Shown here piece after piece: positions 16,844-26,343 of a stretch of 64,000 nucleotides of DNA (within the stretch, counting starts at the first letter, position 1; every line of letters starts with the position of its first letter). The stretch is from assembly GCF_000260415.1 (NCBI RefSeq), contig NZ_BACP01000036.1:41011-105010 (forward strand), written 5' to 3'. A program made the translations under genes and the position numbers. Source of the stretch: Liquorilactobacillus mali KCTC 3596 = DSM 20444. Lineage in GTDB: Bacteria > Bacillota > Bacilli > Lactobacillales > Lactobacillaceae. Below the pieces are notes generated by a model. That model was not told where the DNA came from. It made no database searches and worked only from the letters and a program-made list of their open reading frames with translations.

Positions 16844-18325
16844 CTAGTAACTACTAATCTGACTTTCGGTATTAACATTCACGATATATGCACCCTTGTT
16901 AAGTTTGGCAAGCATCGCGATTAAAACTGATCTTGGTACCGAAACACACCCCGCCGTCGAACCACCAGTTGAGACATGTACGAAAAATCCAGAACCAGCA
17001 CCCTTTACAACGGGATTAGTATTATAATTAATGACTATTCCATACTCGTATTGCGTTGGATAACTCAGTAAATGTTCACTTGGAGCTTTAGCATAGCTTC
17101 TCTCTTGCCATGTATTATAAGCTGAATCGTTTACATCCTCAATCCAGTAAGAACGACTATCTGCTTGTCGATAGGATAGACCAGTACTTACACTTGCATG
17201 GCTTCCAAATGCAGTACCAAGTGTGTACGCCCCTTGAGGAGTCTTCCCAGCCCCTTCATATGTCTTCCCTAGCCCGTTATATCCAACATGTCCAGCAGAC
17301 GTAGCTATTACTTGAGACCATATTCCATTTGTATCTTTTTGATAAAGATATACATTTGCCGTCTTCTTATAGTTAGCAACAGTAACAATTGTTTGATTCG
17401 TTTTTTGTGCAAAATTCGCTTCAGCTAATTGCAAGGAAATATTCGAAATACTTAAAGCTCCACTTACGGTATTTAATGAATAAGTAATTCCATTGATTTT
17501 TTGACGGCCATACAACATTTGCCCTGCGGCATTATAATAAACAATTTTATTCTGATTTTTTATTAATTGAAAACCTGTCTTCATTGCCCCAGTTACCGAG
17601 TCAAAATAATACCACTTTCCGTTAATATGTTGCTGCCCATATTGTAACTGTCCATTTGTAGCATAGTAGACTGTCTTACGTTGGCTTTGAATATATTTGA
17701 AACCCGTCGTAACTGCACCCGTGGTATCATTCAAATAGTACCACTTACCACCAATATGCTGTTGTCCATACAGCATTTTACCATCTGCAGCGTAATAGAC
17801 CGTCTTTTTCTGAGCGGCTATATACTTCCACCCAGTTACAACACCACCCGTAATATCATCAAAATAATACCATGAACCATTGATATGCTGTTGTCCATAT
17901 TGTAACTGTCCATTTGCTGCATAGTAAACTGTCTTACGTTGACTTTGAATATATTTGAAACCCGTCGTAACTGCACCCGTGGTATCATTCAAATAGTACC
18001 ACTTACCACCAATATGCTGTTGTCCATACAGCATTTTACCATCTGCAGCATAATAGACCGTCTTTTTCTGAGCGGCTATATACTTCCACCCAGTTACGAC
18101 ATTGCCCGTACTATCATCAAAGTAATACCATGAACCATTGATATATTTTTGACCACGCAATGAATAATCTTTATTAAGTTGTTGTGTCACGGCAACATTA
18201 ACTGAAGAAGAACTACTTGCCTTTACAGTTGTTGTACAATTCAAGGCAAAAAATCCCAAAAGAAAAAAAGACATATAAATTAAACAGCTCAACGCCCTAT
18301 TTTCACATTTCTCTTTGTTCTTCAA
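16844..18325 (-). CDS. Secreted wall-repeat protein with L,D-transpeptidase (YkuD-type) domain
   Basis: The 493-residue protein begins with a positively charged stretch and a hydrophobic signal segment (about 11-36, ending near VKA-SS). Residues 59-291 hold five full 43-residue repeats and a partial sixth of the choline/glucan-binding type (INGSWYYFDD, TGWKYI, KTVYYAADGKMLYG). The C-terminal 200 residues form an L,D-transpeptidase-like domain with His450 in FFVHVS and Cys460 in TAGCVSVP, the active-site pair of this class. It probably crosslinks or trims peptidoglycan while bound to wall polymer or glucan. It starts at TTG (18325) behind GAGG; the nearby ATG is out of frame. Location beside exopolysaccharide genes suggests a surface role. 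Confidence 0.82.
   Translation of the reverse strand: MKNKEKCENRALSCLIYMSFFLLGFFALNCTTTVKASSSSSVNVAVTQQLNKDYSLRGQKYINGSWYYFDDSTGNVVTGWKYIAAQKKTVYYAADGKMLYGQQHIGGKWYYLNDTTGAVTTGFKYIQSQRKTVYYAANGQLQYGQQHINGSWYYFDDITGGVVTGWKYIAAQKKTVYYAADGKMLYGQQHIGGKWYYLNDTTGAVTTGFKYIQSQRKTVYYATNGQLQYGQQHINGKWYYFDSVTGAMKTGFQLIKNQNKIVYYNAAGQMLYGRQKINGITYSLNTVSGALSISNISLQLAEANFAQKTNQTIVTVANYKKTANVYLYQKDTNGIWSQVIATSAGHVGYNGLGKTYEGAGKTPQGAYTLGTAFGSHASVSTGLSYRQADSRSYWIEDVNDSAYNTWQERSYAKAPSEHLLSYPTQYEYGIVINYNTNPVVKGAGSGFFVHVSTGGSTAGCVSVPRSVLIAMLAKLNKGAYIVNVNTESQISSY
17636..18151 (-). repeat. Two near-identical 258-base tandem repeats inside the wall-repeat gene
   Basis: Each 258-base unit encodes two 43-residue wall-binding repeats (residues 59-144 and 145-230). 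The two units differ at only a few positions in DNA, much closer than the flanking repeats, which points to recent duplication or gene conversion and to possible length variation. Confidence 0.85.
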
Positions 18326-18472
18326 TTAAATTCATCCTCTTTTATTAAAATAATTAATAATTCTCGATAAAGTTACCATAAAAATAAAAATTACAATTTC
18401 CCAATTCTGATTTTTTTAATCTCTTGACCTGACCTTAATCTCTATTCGAATTTCTATAACACCAACATTATA

Positions 18473-19513
18473 TCATCTATTTTTCAATCTGATCAGTAGT
18501 TTAAGAATTCGGAAAAGGCGATACCTCAAACAGAACACAAAAATTTTTTCTTGGCTGTTCAAAAGTTTGTAATTTATATTAGCAAGTGCATTTTTATACC
18601 TTGGTGTTTCTAGTAACTGTTCAATTTCATTCTTAATGTTACCGAATTTTTTTGTATTTTTTTCATTAAAAAAATACCTAGCAAAAAAAGAATTAAAACT
18701 TGTAAGTTCCTTCATATAGACAGCCTGATACATTAAATCTTCCTTACCATATTTATCCAAAAACCTAAGTGTCTCATCAAAATAAGTTTCAAAGTTTGAA
18801 ATTATATCAGTTGAATACTTATGAGAAGCAGAATTTTCATCTTCTCTGTAGTAGTAATTATTTTTCTTAGTATATGCGACTTTTTTAGCATTTTCGAATG
18901 CATACAGGCAAAAAATATTATCCTGCATTCTCTTCATACCAGGAACAAATTCCAAGTTATTTTTTTCTAGAAAATCTCTATTAAACATCTTACACCAAGG
19001 CACACCCGCGGCTATTCCCTTTGGATAGTATCTACAAAGTTTTTTCCCTACTAGTTGGTATAACAGCTCATTTTTCTGAGCCCCTGTCAGCACTCTGCTT
19101 TCACCTTGTAAAAAATCATTTTTTTGATTGTTATCCTTGTAATTTATAAAACAATTAGATACAGAAATGTCAGCATTTGTGTTTTCTATTGCTTCAACCA
19201 AATCAGATATATAGTCTTTAGAGACCCAATCATCTGGATCAACAAAACATATATATTCTCCGCTCGAAACTTCTAGTCCCTTATTCCTTGCTACAGAAAC
19301 ACCACTATTAACCTGTTTATGAACTTTCACTCTGGAATCCCTTTTTTGTAATGATAAACATACATCAAATATATTGTTTGTAGAACCGTCATCTATTAAT
19401 ATTACTTCAATATTTTTGTATGTTTGGTTGAGTAGTGATTCAACACATTTTTTCAAAAAGTTATCTTCAATATTAAATATTGGTAAAATAATACTTACGA
19501 GTTTTGTCTCCAT
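18473..19513 (-). CDS. Family 2 glycosyltransferase
   Basis: A GT-A fold glycosyltransferase that adds a sugar to the exopolysaccharide repeat unit on the cytoplasmic face. The N-terminus SIILPIFNIEDNF, LIDDGSTNN, SVARNKGLE and FVDPDDWVS (the DxD metal site) are the GT2 hallmarks. The C-terminal 150 residues are basic and helical without a membrane anchor. I chose the ATG at 19513 because AGGAG lies eight bases upstream and the family motif follows at once; an upstream in-frame start adds 21 unconserved residues. The last gene of the polysaccharide group. Donor and acceptor sugars cannot be told. Confidence 0.85.
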   Translation of the reverse strand: METKLVSIILPIFNIEDNFLKKCVESLLNQTYKNIEVILIDDGSTNNIFDVCLSLQKRDSRVKVHKQVNSGVSVARNKGLEVSSGEYICFVDPDDWVSKDYISDLVEAIENTNADISVSNCFINYKDNNQKNDFLQGESRVLTGAQKNELLYQLVGKKLCRYYPKGIAAGVPWCKMFNRDFLEKNNLEFVPGMKRMQDNIFCLYAFENAKKVAYTKKNNYYYREDENSASHKYSTDIISNFETYFDETLRFLDKYGKEDLMYQAVYMKELTSFNSFFARYFFNEKNTKKFGNIKNEIEQLLETPRYKNALANINYKLLNSQEKIFVFCLRYRLFRILKLLIRLKNR

Positions 19514-19605
19514 CAGTTTTTCTCCTACAAATAGTTTAATTAATCCTATAAAATGCAATTCAATAGTCAAAATCAATATTATTTATTATTTAAGCATAAT
19601 TCAAT

Positions 19606-19633
19606 AAAAAAAAGCTGTTCAAACCCAGCTTTT
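19606..19633 (-). terminator. Terminator after the polymerase gene
   Basis: AAAAGCTG/CAGCTTTT stem (19610-19617 with 19626-19633) with T8 on the minus strand. It lies between the Wzy-like gene and the GT2 gene, so the GT2 gene may need its own promoter or read-through. Confidence 0.65.
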
Positions 19634-19648
19634 CTTCTAAAAAATTAT

Positions 19649-20836
19649 CTATACAATTTCATTTCTCCAATAATCGATGTTTGCAAATAAACCTAGAAAT
19701 ATCACATTAAAGGATAATTCAAACAGATGCTGATCAATTAGCGAACTGATAATTGCAAACAGTAACCACACAATCAAAACAAAGCTCTTTCCATTATAAA
19801 ATTTCCGATACAAGAAATAAATTACAAATAACAGAACAAAAAATACAAGAATTCCTTCCATCATCAATAACCGAATAAATGAAACATCTATATAAAAGTA
19901 ATCAAAAGGATGACTGTGTAGCCCTCCGTTACCATTTTGATAAACAAACTGTCCTAAAAAGGTTACATTATAATTTTTAAAAGCCTCATGACCATATGTT
20001 AACCTTCCAGACAAAAGCTTATTCACTATTTGAAAAATACGTACTGAAGGCTCAAAGAGATAAGCTAGTACTATATTGAGGAAGATTACCACAAAAATAG
20101 CACCCGCTGCAATTTTTACACTTATCTTCTTAATAATACGAAAAATAAACTTTTTGAATACAGTCGCCAAGATAACCATAATCATTAATAAAAAGTCTAA
20201 CCGTGTATCCGTAAGAGCATAAATCATGACTGAAAAAGCACTTGCAGCTATATACTCAGGAATACTAAACTTAAATTTTTTCAAAGCAGCATAAGAAAGC
20301 AGTATATAAAAACATCTTGCGGCTAAATCAGTTGGGTAAACAGCTCCAACCGAATATCTGACGGTTGGTTCCAGCAATCTGCCGATTGTTACATTAACAA
20401 TAACTCCAAATAAAGATGCAATAGCTGCAATAACAAATACAGATACCACTGCCCACAAAAACACCTTTATTATCTTTTTGAAATCTACATTCTTTGCTCC
20501 AATGATATACACATAGTAATAAAAAAATAAGTATTCCCTTGAATTTGTACAGATTTGCCATAATACCAAACCCGATAACAATATTACACTTATACTTTTT
20601 AAATCCCACTCGTCAAACAACAGAACTTTTATTAGAACTCCTACTATCGTCAATTCACTTATTAAATAAGTATAATTACTAACAGAATTAATCCAAATAA
20701 ACATCGTCCCATTAATTGCACTTGCTATAATGTACACTGCAAACATTGATAAGTAAATCAACTCTGGTACGCTTAGTGCTTTATTGTTCAACGGAGCTAC
20801 TACAGGTTCTTTTTCTATATCATTTATCATTTTCAA
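19649..20836 (-). CDS. Wzy-like polysaccharide polymerase (O-antigen ligase/polymerase type membrane protein)
   Basis: A 395-residue protein with about ten hydrophobic helices and a large outside loop (about residues 265-310, with SGRLTYGHEAFKNYN and NGGLHSHPFDYF) before the last helices. This layout and the weak sequence conservation are typical of Wzy polymerases that join repeat units outside the membrane. Assignment is by topology and by neighbours (glf, glycosyltransferases), not by a catalytic motif. The start is uncertain: TTG at 20836 behind GGGG, or ATG at 20830. Confidence 0.65.
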   Translation of the reverse strand: MKMINDIEKEPVVAPLNNKALSVPELIYLSMFAVYIIASAINGTMFIWINSVSNYTYLISELTIVGVLIKVLLFDEWDLKSISVILLSGLVLWQICTNSREYLFFYYYVYIIGAKNVDFKKIIKVFLWAVVSVFVIAAIASLFGVIVNVTIGRLLEPTVRYSVGAVYPTDLAARCFYILLSYAALKKFKFSIPEYIAASAFSVMIYALTDTRLDFLLMIMVILATVFKKFIFRIIKKISVKIAAGAIFVVIFLNIVLAYLFEPSVRIFQIVNKLLSGRLTYGHEAFKNYNVTFLGQFVYQNGNGGLHSHPFDYFYIDVSFIRLLMMEGILVFFVLLFVIYFLYRKFYNGKSFVLIVWLLFAIISSLIDQHLFELSFNVIFLGLFANIDYWRNEIV

Positions 20837-20901
20837 GTTAACCCCATTATTGAAGCCTTTTATTATTCAAAACTAAAATTTGACTAACAAAAGAACTAAA
20901 C

Positions 20902-22017
20902 TTAGTCTCCTATTTCTGCTTTTACAACATTCAACGCTGCACTTATAACTTGGTCCATATCATAGTAACGATACTGGCCTAATCGACCACCAAACAAAAC
21001 ATTTTTAGCTTTTCTATCTGCTAGCTCCTTGTATTGCTTATATAATGTATTATTTTTCGTATTGTTAACTGGATAATAAGGTTCATCCCCACGCTTCCAA
21101 GTTTTTGGATATTCGCGAGTAATAACTGTTTTGTTTTTGTCACTTTTGCCAAATTCAAAATGCTTATGCTCGATAATTCTTGTGAAAGGAGTTTCAGCAT
21201 CAGTATAATTCACAACTGCATTTCCTTGGTAATTATCAACATCTAATTTTTCTGTCTCAAACTTCAGACTGCGATACTCCAACTCTCCCAATGAATAGTT
21301 GAAATATTCATCAATCATACCCGTAAATATAATTCTATCAAATTCTTTTAAATATTCATCTTTCTTATCAAAGAAATCAACACCTGTCTCAACAGTAATC
21401 AAATCACTAGCAAGCATCTTTTCAACTATCTGTGTATAGCCACCAACTGGGATTCCTTGGTAATCATCATTAAAATAATTGTTATCATATGTCAATCTAA
21501 CTGGCAATCTACGAATAATGAATGCTGGCAGATCCTTTGTTGAACGACCCCATTGTTTCTCCGTGTAGCCCTTAATTAGCTTTTCATAAATATCCGTACC
21601 AACTAAAGAAATTGCCTGTTCTTCCAAATTTTCAGGCCGTTTACCATTCAGAATTGATTTTTGTTCGTCAATTTTTGCTTGCGCCTCTTCTGGTGTTACA
21701 ACACCCCAGAGTTTATTGAATGTATTCATATTAAATGGCAAGTTATAAATTTCGCCATGATAGTTTGCAACTGGACTATTTGTATAGCGATTGAATTCTG
21801 CAAATTGGTTTACATAATCCCAGACCTTTTTGTTTGAAGTATGAAAGATGTGCGCTCCATATTGATGAACCTGAATACCATCTACTTCTTTGGTAAAAAT
21901 ATTTCCAGCAATGTGGTTACGTCTCTCAATTACTTTAACCTCATGCCCCTTTTTAGCAGCTTCATACGCAAATGTCGCTCCAAATAATCCTGCTCCAACT
22001 ATTAAATACTTAGTCAT
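20902..22017 (-). CDS. glf: UDP-galactopyranose mutase Glf
   Basis: An FAD enzyme that turns UDP-galactopyranose into UDP-galactofuranose, the donor for galactofuranose in surface polysaccharide. The 371 residues start with a dinucleotide-binding motif LIVGAGLFGATFAYEA, followed by GGNIF-type FAD contacts (HIAGNIFTKE), HQYGAHIFHTSN, the substrate region KQWGRSTKDLP and the C-terminal GGRLGQYRYYDMDQ. Length is normal. GGAGG precedes the ATG. It points to galactofuranose in the polymer. Confidence 0.96.
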   Translation of the reverse strand: MTKYLIVGAGLFGATFAYEAAKKGHEVKVIERRNHIAGNIFTKEVDGIQVHQYGAHIFHTSNKKVWDYVNQFAEFNRYTNSPVANYHGEIYNLPFNMNTFNKLWGVVTPEEAQAKIDEQKSILNGKRPENLEEQAISLVGTDIYEKLIKGYTEKQWGRSTKDLPAFIIRRLPVRLTYDNNYFNDDYQGIPVGGYTQIVEKMLASDLITVETGVDFFDKKDEYLKEFDRIIFTGMIDEYFNYSLGELEYRSLKFETEKLDVDNYQGNAVVNYTDAETPFTRIIEHKHFEFGKSDKNKTVITREYPKTWKRGDEPYYPVNNTKNNTLYKQYKELADRKAKNVLFGGRLGQYRYYDMDQVISAALNVVKAEIGD

Positions 22018-22286
22018 TTTCTTCCTCCAATATTATTATACAGTAAATTTATTTTTTCTAACTACAAATGCAATATACTGAAAAAATGCTGTCTATGTAT
22101 AAAAAGTTTCTTGATATCTAATAAAATTTAATTTATATTTACAAACATTTTACTATGCTTGTCTAAATTTCAATTCCTATTCACTATAAATCAACCAAAA
22201 TATATCTACTATTGAATGCTATATTCAATTTAGATTATAATAAAAGTATTAAATGGTCAAGTAATTACAGAACTTTTAAGTAATTA

Positions 22287-22295
22287 TGATATAAT
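22287..22295 (+). promoter_or_regulatory. Extended -10 promoter of ugd
   Basis: TGATATAAT is a perfect extended -10; TTACAG lies 19 bases upstream as a weak -35. It is the only clear signal in the 351-base AT-rich gap between divergent glf and ugd. Confidence 0.65.
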
Positions 22296-22368
22296 GCATG
22301 TGTGTTTCCTATTGGATTTATTTATAGGGCAGCAACATTTAAAATTTATTAGTGAGGTTTTATGGATA

Positions 22369-23613
22369 ATGGATAAACAATATCATATTACAGTTGCAGG
22401 TACGGGCTATGTAGGGCTATCCCTTGCAACACTTCTTTCTCAAAATAACATAGTAAAAGCTATCGATATAGTAAAAGAAAAAGTTGACCTTATAAATGAA
22501 AGAAAATCACCTATTCAAGATAAATATATAGAGGAATATTTATCAACAAAAAAACTTAACCTTGTAGCCACAACAGATGAAAGTTTTGCTTATAGTGACT
22601 CGGATTTTGTCATCGTCGCAGCACCAACAAATTATAATAGTAAGACTCATCTCTTTGATACCTCTGCTGTTGAAGCTGTAGTCGACTCTGTTCATAAATA
22701 CAATCCAGAGGCTGTGATAGTTATAAAGTCAACGGTTCCTGTAGGCTATACTAGAAAACTGCGTAAAGAAACAGGCATAACAAATATCATCTTTAGTCCA
22801 GAGTTTCTGAGAGAATCTAAGGCCCTTTACGACAACTTATATCCAAGCAGAATAATAGTTGGATACGACGAGTCTAACAATGGATTGCTAGAAAAAGCAA
22901 AAATTTTTGAAGGCTTACTCCAGGACGGAGCATTAAAAAAGGATATAGATACATTATTTATGGGGTCTACTGAAGCGGAAGCAGTCAAGTTATTTGCTAA
23001 CACTTATTTAGCATTGCGTGTGTCTTATTTCAACGAATTAGATACATACGCAGAACTTAAAAATTTAGATACTCAACAAATTATTGAGGGTGTAGGTCTT
23101 GATCCTCGTATTGGTACACACTATAACAATCCTTCTTTTGGTTATGGTGGATATTGCTTGCCAAAAGACACAAAACAGCTTCTTGCTAACTATGAAGGGG
23201 TGCCTCAAACACTTATCAAAGCAATTGTAGATTCAAATAAAACACGTAAGGACTTCATTGCTGATCGTGTTCTTAAAACTGCGGGTTATCATACTCGTGA
23301 AACAGATCATGGTAAAGAAGATGAAATGAACATAACCATTGGTGTCTACCGACTGACGATGAAAAGTAATTCTGATAATTTCAGACAGAGTTCAATTCAA
23401 GGTGTTATGAAACGAATTAAAGCAAAGGGTATAAATATAATTATCTATGAGCCTACTTTAGAAGATGGATCTACCTTTTTTGGAAGTAAAGTTGTAAATG
23501 ATTTAACTTCTTTCAAGAAAAATTCTTCTGCTATTATCGCAAACCGTTATAACAACGAATTGTCTGATGTCAAAGATAAGGTTTATACACGCGATATCTT
23601 CAAAAGAGATTAA
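22369..23613 (+). CDS. ugd: UDP-glucose 6-dehydrogenase
   Basis: Oxidises UDP-glucose to UDP-glucuronate with two NAD. The 414-residue protein has [15 protein letters not shown] (NAD binding) at the N-terminus, [22 protein letters not shown], and the catalytic Cys in [12 protein letters not shown]. Start is the ATG at 22369: the earlier in-frame ATG at 22294 overlaps the -10 box. It is the only polysaccharide gene on the plus strand, with its own promoter and terminator, and it separates glf from the priming transferase genes. Confidence 0.93.
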   Translation: MDKQYHITVAGTGYVGLSLATLLSQNNIVKAIDIVKEKVDLINERKSPIQDKYIEEYLSTKKLNLVATTDESFAYSDSDFVIVAAPTNYNSKTHLFDTSAVEAVVDSVHKYNPEAVIVIKSTVPVGYTRKLRKETGITNIIFSPEFLRESKALYDNLYPSRIIVGYDESNNGLLEKAKIFEGLLQDGALKKDIDTLFMGSTEAEAVKLFANTYLALRVSYFNELDTYAELKNLDTQQIIEGVGLDPRIGTHYNNPSFGYGGYCLPKDTKQLLANYEGVPQTLIKAIVDSNKTRKDFIADRVLKTAGYHTRETDHGKEDEMNITIGVYRLTMKSNSDNFRQSSIQGVMKRIKAKGINIIIYEPTLEDGSTFFGSKVVNDLTSFKKNSSAIIANRYNNELSDVKDKVYTRDIFKRD

Positions 23614-23645
23614 AAACATTTTATATATTAATAACTGTGCTAAAG

Positions 23646-23675
23646 GGTTGGATCAAATTGATCTGACCTTTTTTT
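23646..23675 (+). terminator. Terminator of ugd
   Basis: GGTTGGATCA pairs with TGATCTGACC (two G-T pairs), loop AAT, followed by seven T. Confidence 0.85.
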
Positions 23676-23682
23676 GTAGGTC

Positions 23683-23765
23683 AAAAAAAGAAGCTGTGTC
23701 AAAAGTTAACCACTGACACGGCTCCTCTATTCATTTCTTATTCCGAATAAACGTGTTCCACAAAA
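23683..23765 (-). repeat. Dispersed structured intergenic repeat, partial copy 3 (acts as terminator)
   Basis: Only the 3' half of the element seen at 7882 and 40460: the core GGAACACGTTTATTCGGAAT on the minus strand, then a stem GTGTCA/TGACAC with flanking GC pairs and T7. The stem sequence differs from the other copies but pairing is kept. It stands just after the DUF4422 gene and likely ends its transcript. Confidence 0.7.
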
Positions 23766-23777
23766 AAGTTGCTACTA

Positions 23778-24560
23778 TCAGACTGCCTTTTTACTTAATC
23801 CCATTTTTCTTAGAAAAAATAACCCAATTTTGCGAACCCAATTTTGTTTTCCTATAAAGAGAACAGGTAATTCTGCATATTTTATTTGATTCTTCTCAAA
23901 CCAAACGTCTAATAAGATTTCACTGATAAACCCAAAAATTCTTTTTTCGTAATCAGAGTACTCCGAAATATCAACTCTTTTTTCTACCTCGGGCAGTATA
24001 TCAAATAACCATTCTGTATAACTGTCAAACACTTCACTTTTAGCAATCATCATGTTAAACATATGAACGGCTTTTCTGTTAACTACCTCTTCAAAAGAGG
24101 GAATATACTCAGGATAACGTTCACCTATAACCTCTTTTGCAACCTCAAGCCCCTCTATATGGTGTGCATGCTCATAATGAGACCATGATGTTTCAATATA
24201 ATAGTTTCTTTTACGTGGTAAAATTGCGTCATTTTCTTCTAATAAATCTGCAATTTTATTACTCGTAAGAATTTCATTGAATTTTTCCGCAGGTGTTTTA
24301 AAAAATGCTGCTTTCCCATTAGAAAAATATCTACGATAATGTACAAGTCCCTTCACATCAGCGATCCTATTTTTCCATGCCCAATATTGAACGGTTAACT
24401 CACAATAATTGGGGTTCTTTGCAGAGATATTTACACCCGTATTATCTCTTTCAAATCCCTTAAAGTTTTCTGTATTTTTACCAACTTGTACCGGTATATA
24501 AACCTTTTCACTTGGCATCTTCACATTTTTGTGACTAACCACATAAATCTCAGTCTTCAT
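23778..24560 (-). CDS. DUF4422 family polysaccharide biosynthesis protein (putative glycosyltransferase)
   Basis: A 260-residue soluble protein of the DUF4422 type found in capsule and exopolysaccharide loci. Seen are the N-terminal IYVVSHKNVKMP, the repeatedly conserved NPNYCELTVQYWAWKN, VKGLVHYRRYF about residue 85, and MFNMMIAKSEVFDSYTEWLFDIL about 165. Members are thought to be glycosyltransferases, but the reaction is not established. It follows the priming transferase by 21 bases in the same direction. Confidence 0.8.
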   Translation of the reverse strand: MKTEIYVVSHKNVKMPSEKVYIPVQVGKNTENFKGFERDNTGVNISAKNPNYCELTVQYWAWKNRIADVKGLVHYRRYFSNGKAAFFKTPAEKFNEILTSNKIADLLEENDAILPRKRNYYIETSWSHYEHAHHIEGLEVAKEVIGERYPEYIPSFEEVVNRKAVHMFNMMIAKSEVFDSYTEWLFDILPEVEKRVDISEYSDYEKRIFGFISEILLDVWFEKNQIKYAELPVLFIGKQNWVRKIGLFFLRKMGLSKKAV

Positions 24561-24581
24561 TAAGTCCTACTTTCCTGCTGC

Positions 24582-25229
24582 TTAAAACGCTCCATCAGCC
24601 TTAAAAATTGCAACAATATTTTTCAACAATATTTTTAAGTCGAACAAAAAACAAGCATGATCTACATAGTAAAGTTCATACTCACATCTCTCAGGATATT
24701 CAATATTACTTCTACCAGAAGCCTGCCAGTAACCCATTGCTCCCGGAGTAACAGATAAAAACTTATCCACTCTGTCACCGTATTCTTTTAATTCCTCTTC
24801 GATAATGGGACGTGGACCAATTAGACTCATATCACCTTTGAATATGTTGATAAACTGGGGCAGTTCGTCAATAGATGTTTTTCTTAAGAAATGGCCTAAT
24901 TTTGTTATCCTTGGATCCTTATCAGGTGGTAGTTTGTAGCTGTTAGCAACATATAATTTATATAATTCTGCATCATTTTTCAGTACATCTGCTGCACCCA
25001 CAACCATTGACCTGAACTTATAAATATAAAACTTATTTTTATTTTTCCCTACACGTTCCTGTTTATAAAATAATGGGCCCTTATTCTTTCCAAAGCTATA
25101 TATGATTACCATCGTTATAAATATTGGTATCATTACGATCAAGGCTACACTCGAAATGAGAATGTCTATAACACGCTTGAAAAATAAATAAGTCTTATTT
25201 TGACCCTTAAACCCTATTTCGCGAGTCAT
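24582..25229 (-). CDS. Priming sugar transferase (undecaprenyl-phosphate sugar-1-phosphate transferase)
   Basis: Moves a sugar phosphate onto undecaprenyl phosphate, the first membrane step of repeat-unit assembly. The 215 residues have one membrane helix or re-entrant segment (about 17-45, FKRVIDILISSVALIVMIP), YKFRSM, TSIDELPQFINIFKGDMSLIGPRP and a GRSNIEYPERCEYELYYVDH tail, the PglC/WcaJ core. I chose the ATG at 25229, seven bases after GAGGAG. It lacks the N-terminal multi-helix domain of large WbaP proteins. It heads the polysaccharide group; TGGTAAAAT at 25274-25266 may be its -10 region. Confidence 0.9.
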   Translation of the reverse strand: MTREIGFKGQNKTYLFFKRVIDILISSVALIVMIPIFITMVIIYSFGKNKGPLFYKQERVGKNKNKFYIYKFRSMVVGAADVLKNDAELYKLYVANSYKLPPDKDPRITKLGHFLRKTSIDELPQFINIFKGDMSLIGPRPIIEEELKEYGDRVDKFLSVTPGAMGYWQASGRSNIEYPERCEYELYYVDHACFLFDLKILLKNIVAIFKADGAF

Positions 25230-25384
25230 TAATTTCTCCTCTATATAATACAAAATGTAAACTTTATTTTACCATATTGAGATAAAATATACATAACATA
25301 CAGTATAATACTACCACAGAATATACGCAATTTTATAAAAATAATCTTTAAAATATCATAAGTATGTTATCAAATTAACTACAC

Positions 25385-25430
25385 AAAAAAACTAGAATTG
25401 CAAACTTACAAAATTGCAAGTCAATTCTAG
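25385..25430 (-). terminator. Terminator of the hom-thrB operon
   Basis: CTAGAATTG/CAATTCTAG stem (25392-25400 with 25422-25430) with an inner TTGCAA pairing and seven T on the minus strand, 12 bases after the thrB stop. Confidence 0.85.
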
Positions 25431-25442
25431 GATTATTTATAT

Positions 25443-26318
25443 CTATTTTAGAAACTTTGTCTCGCATCCCACATCGTCTACTTTCATAACAAAAAACTTT
25501 CCGGTAACAAATCTCTTCGATAATTCTTTTGCTACTAGTGTGGCGTCTTTCTCCTGAGCAATCATCATAACTGTTGGTCCTGCTCCACTCAAATAAGTAC
25601 CATATACTCCGAGCGGGTGAGCTAACTTTCTAATGTCCTTTAAATACGGGACCAATTTTTCACGGTAACGTTCATGGAATCTGTCAGCTTCGATCATTTT
25701 ACCTGCTTTAGCCAACTCTCCTGCCATTAAAGCTGCAACTAATGTATTACCCACGCTACTTCCCTCTATCGCTGTCTTGAAAGGAAGTGTGTCCGGAAGC
25801 ACCTCTCTACTTTCTTTCGTTAATAAAGACTCCTCTGGCACATACGCAACAAATCTCAGTTCAGGCAACTTGGCAACTACACTTGTCACACTGTTTCCAT
25901 TATATGATGACACGACTAAATTCCCAAAAATAGCTGGTGCAACATTATCAGGATGGCCTTCGATTTTAGTCGCAATTTCCAATTTTTGTTGCTTTGTCAG
26001 CTTTAAGTTGGCAAGCTTATCAGCAATCTCAATCCCAGCTACTATCGCAGAAGAACTACTCCCGAGGCCCCGAGCCAATGGTATATCTGAGTTTACGATC
26101 ACTTTATGCGGTCGAATCGTAGGAGCAACCTTTAATGCGGTGCTAATTATCAGATTGCGTTCATCGTGATAAACTTTTCCCATATTATGTTCTACAATCC
26201 AAGTTTTACTTTCTCCCAAAACCTTTACTGTAAGATAAAGATCGACTGCGACACCAATCGAATCAAATCCTGGGCCAAGATTTGCACTTGTTGCTGGCAC
26301 TCTGAGTTCAAATTGCAT
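25443..26318 (-). CDS. thrB: Homoserine kinase ThrB
   Basis: Phosphorylates homoserine in the threonine pathway. A 291-residue GHMP kinase: RVPATSANLGPGFDSIG at the N-terminus, ATP loop PLARGLGSSSSAIVAG about residue 85, EGHPDNVAPAIFGN about 122 and YLSGAGPTVM near the C-terminus. It is 25 bases after hom and has GGAAAG before the ATG. Confidence 0.95.
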   Translation of the reverse strand: MQFELRVPATSANLGPGFDSIGVAVDLYLTVKVLGESKTWIVEHNMGKVYHDERNLIISTALKVAPTIRPHKVIVNSDIPLARGLGSSSSAIVAGIEIADKLANLKLTKQQKLEIATKIEGHPDNVAPAIFGNLVVSSYNGNSVTSVVAKLPELRFVAYVPEESLLTKESREVLPDTLPFKTAIEGSSVGNTLVAALMAGELAKAGKMIEADRFHERYREKLVPYLKDIRKLAHPLGVYGTYLSGAGPTVMMIAQEKDATLVAKELSKRFVTGKFFVMKVDDVGCETKFLK

Positions 26319-26343
26319 TTATCTTTCCAACCTTTGCTTATAA

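Noticed and set aside
17681..18133. Two similar 64-codon plus-strand frames within the wall-protein gene
   Set aside because: They are antisense shadows of the tandem repeats and have no ribosome binding sites.
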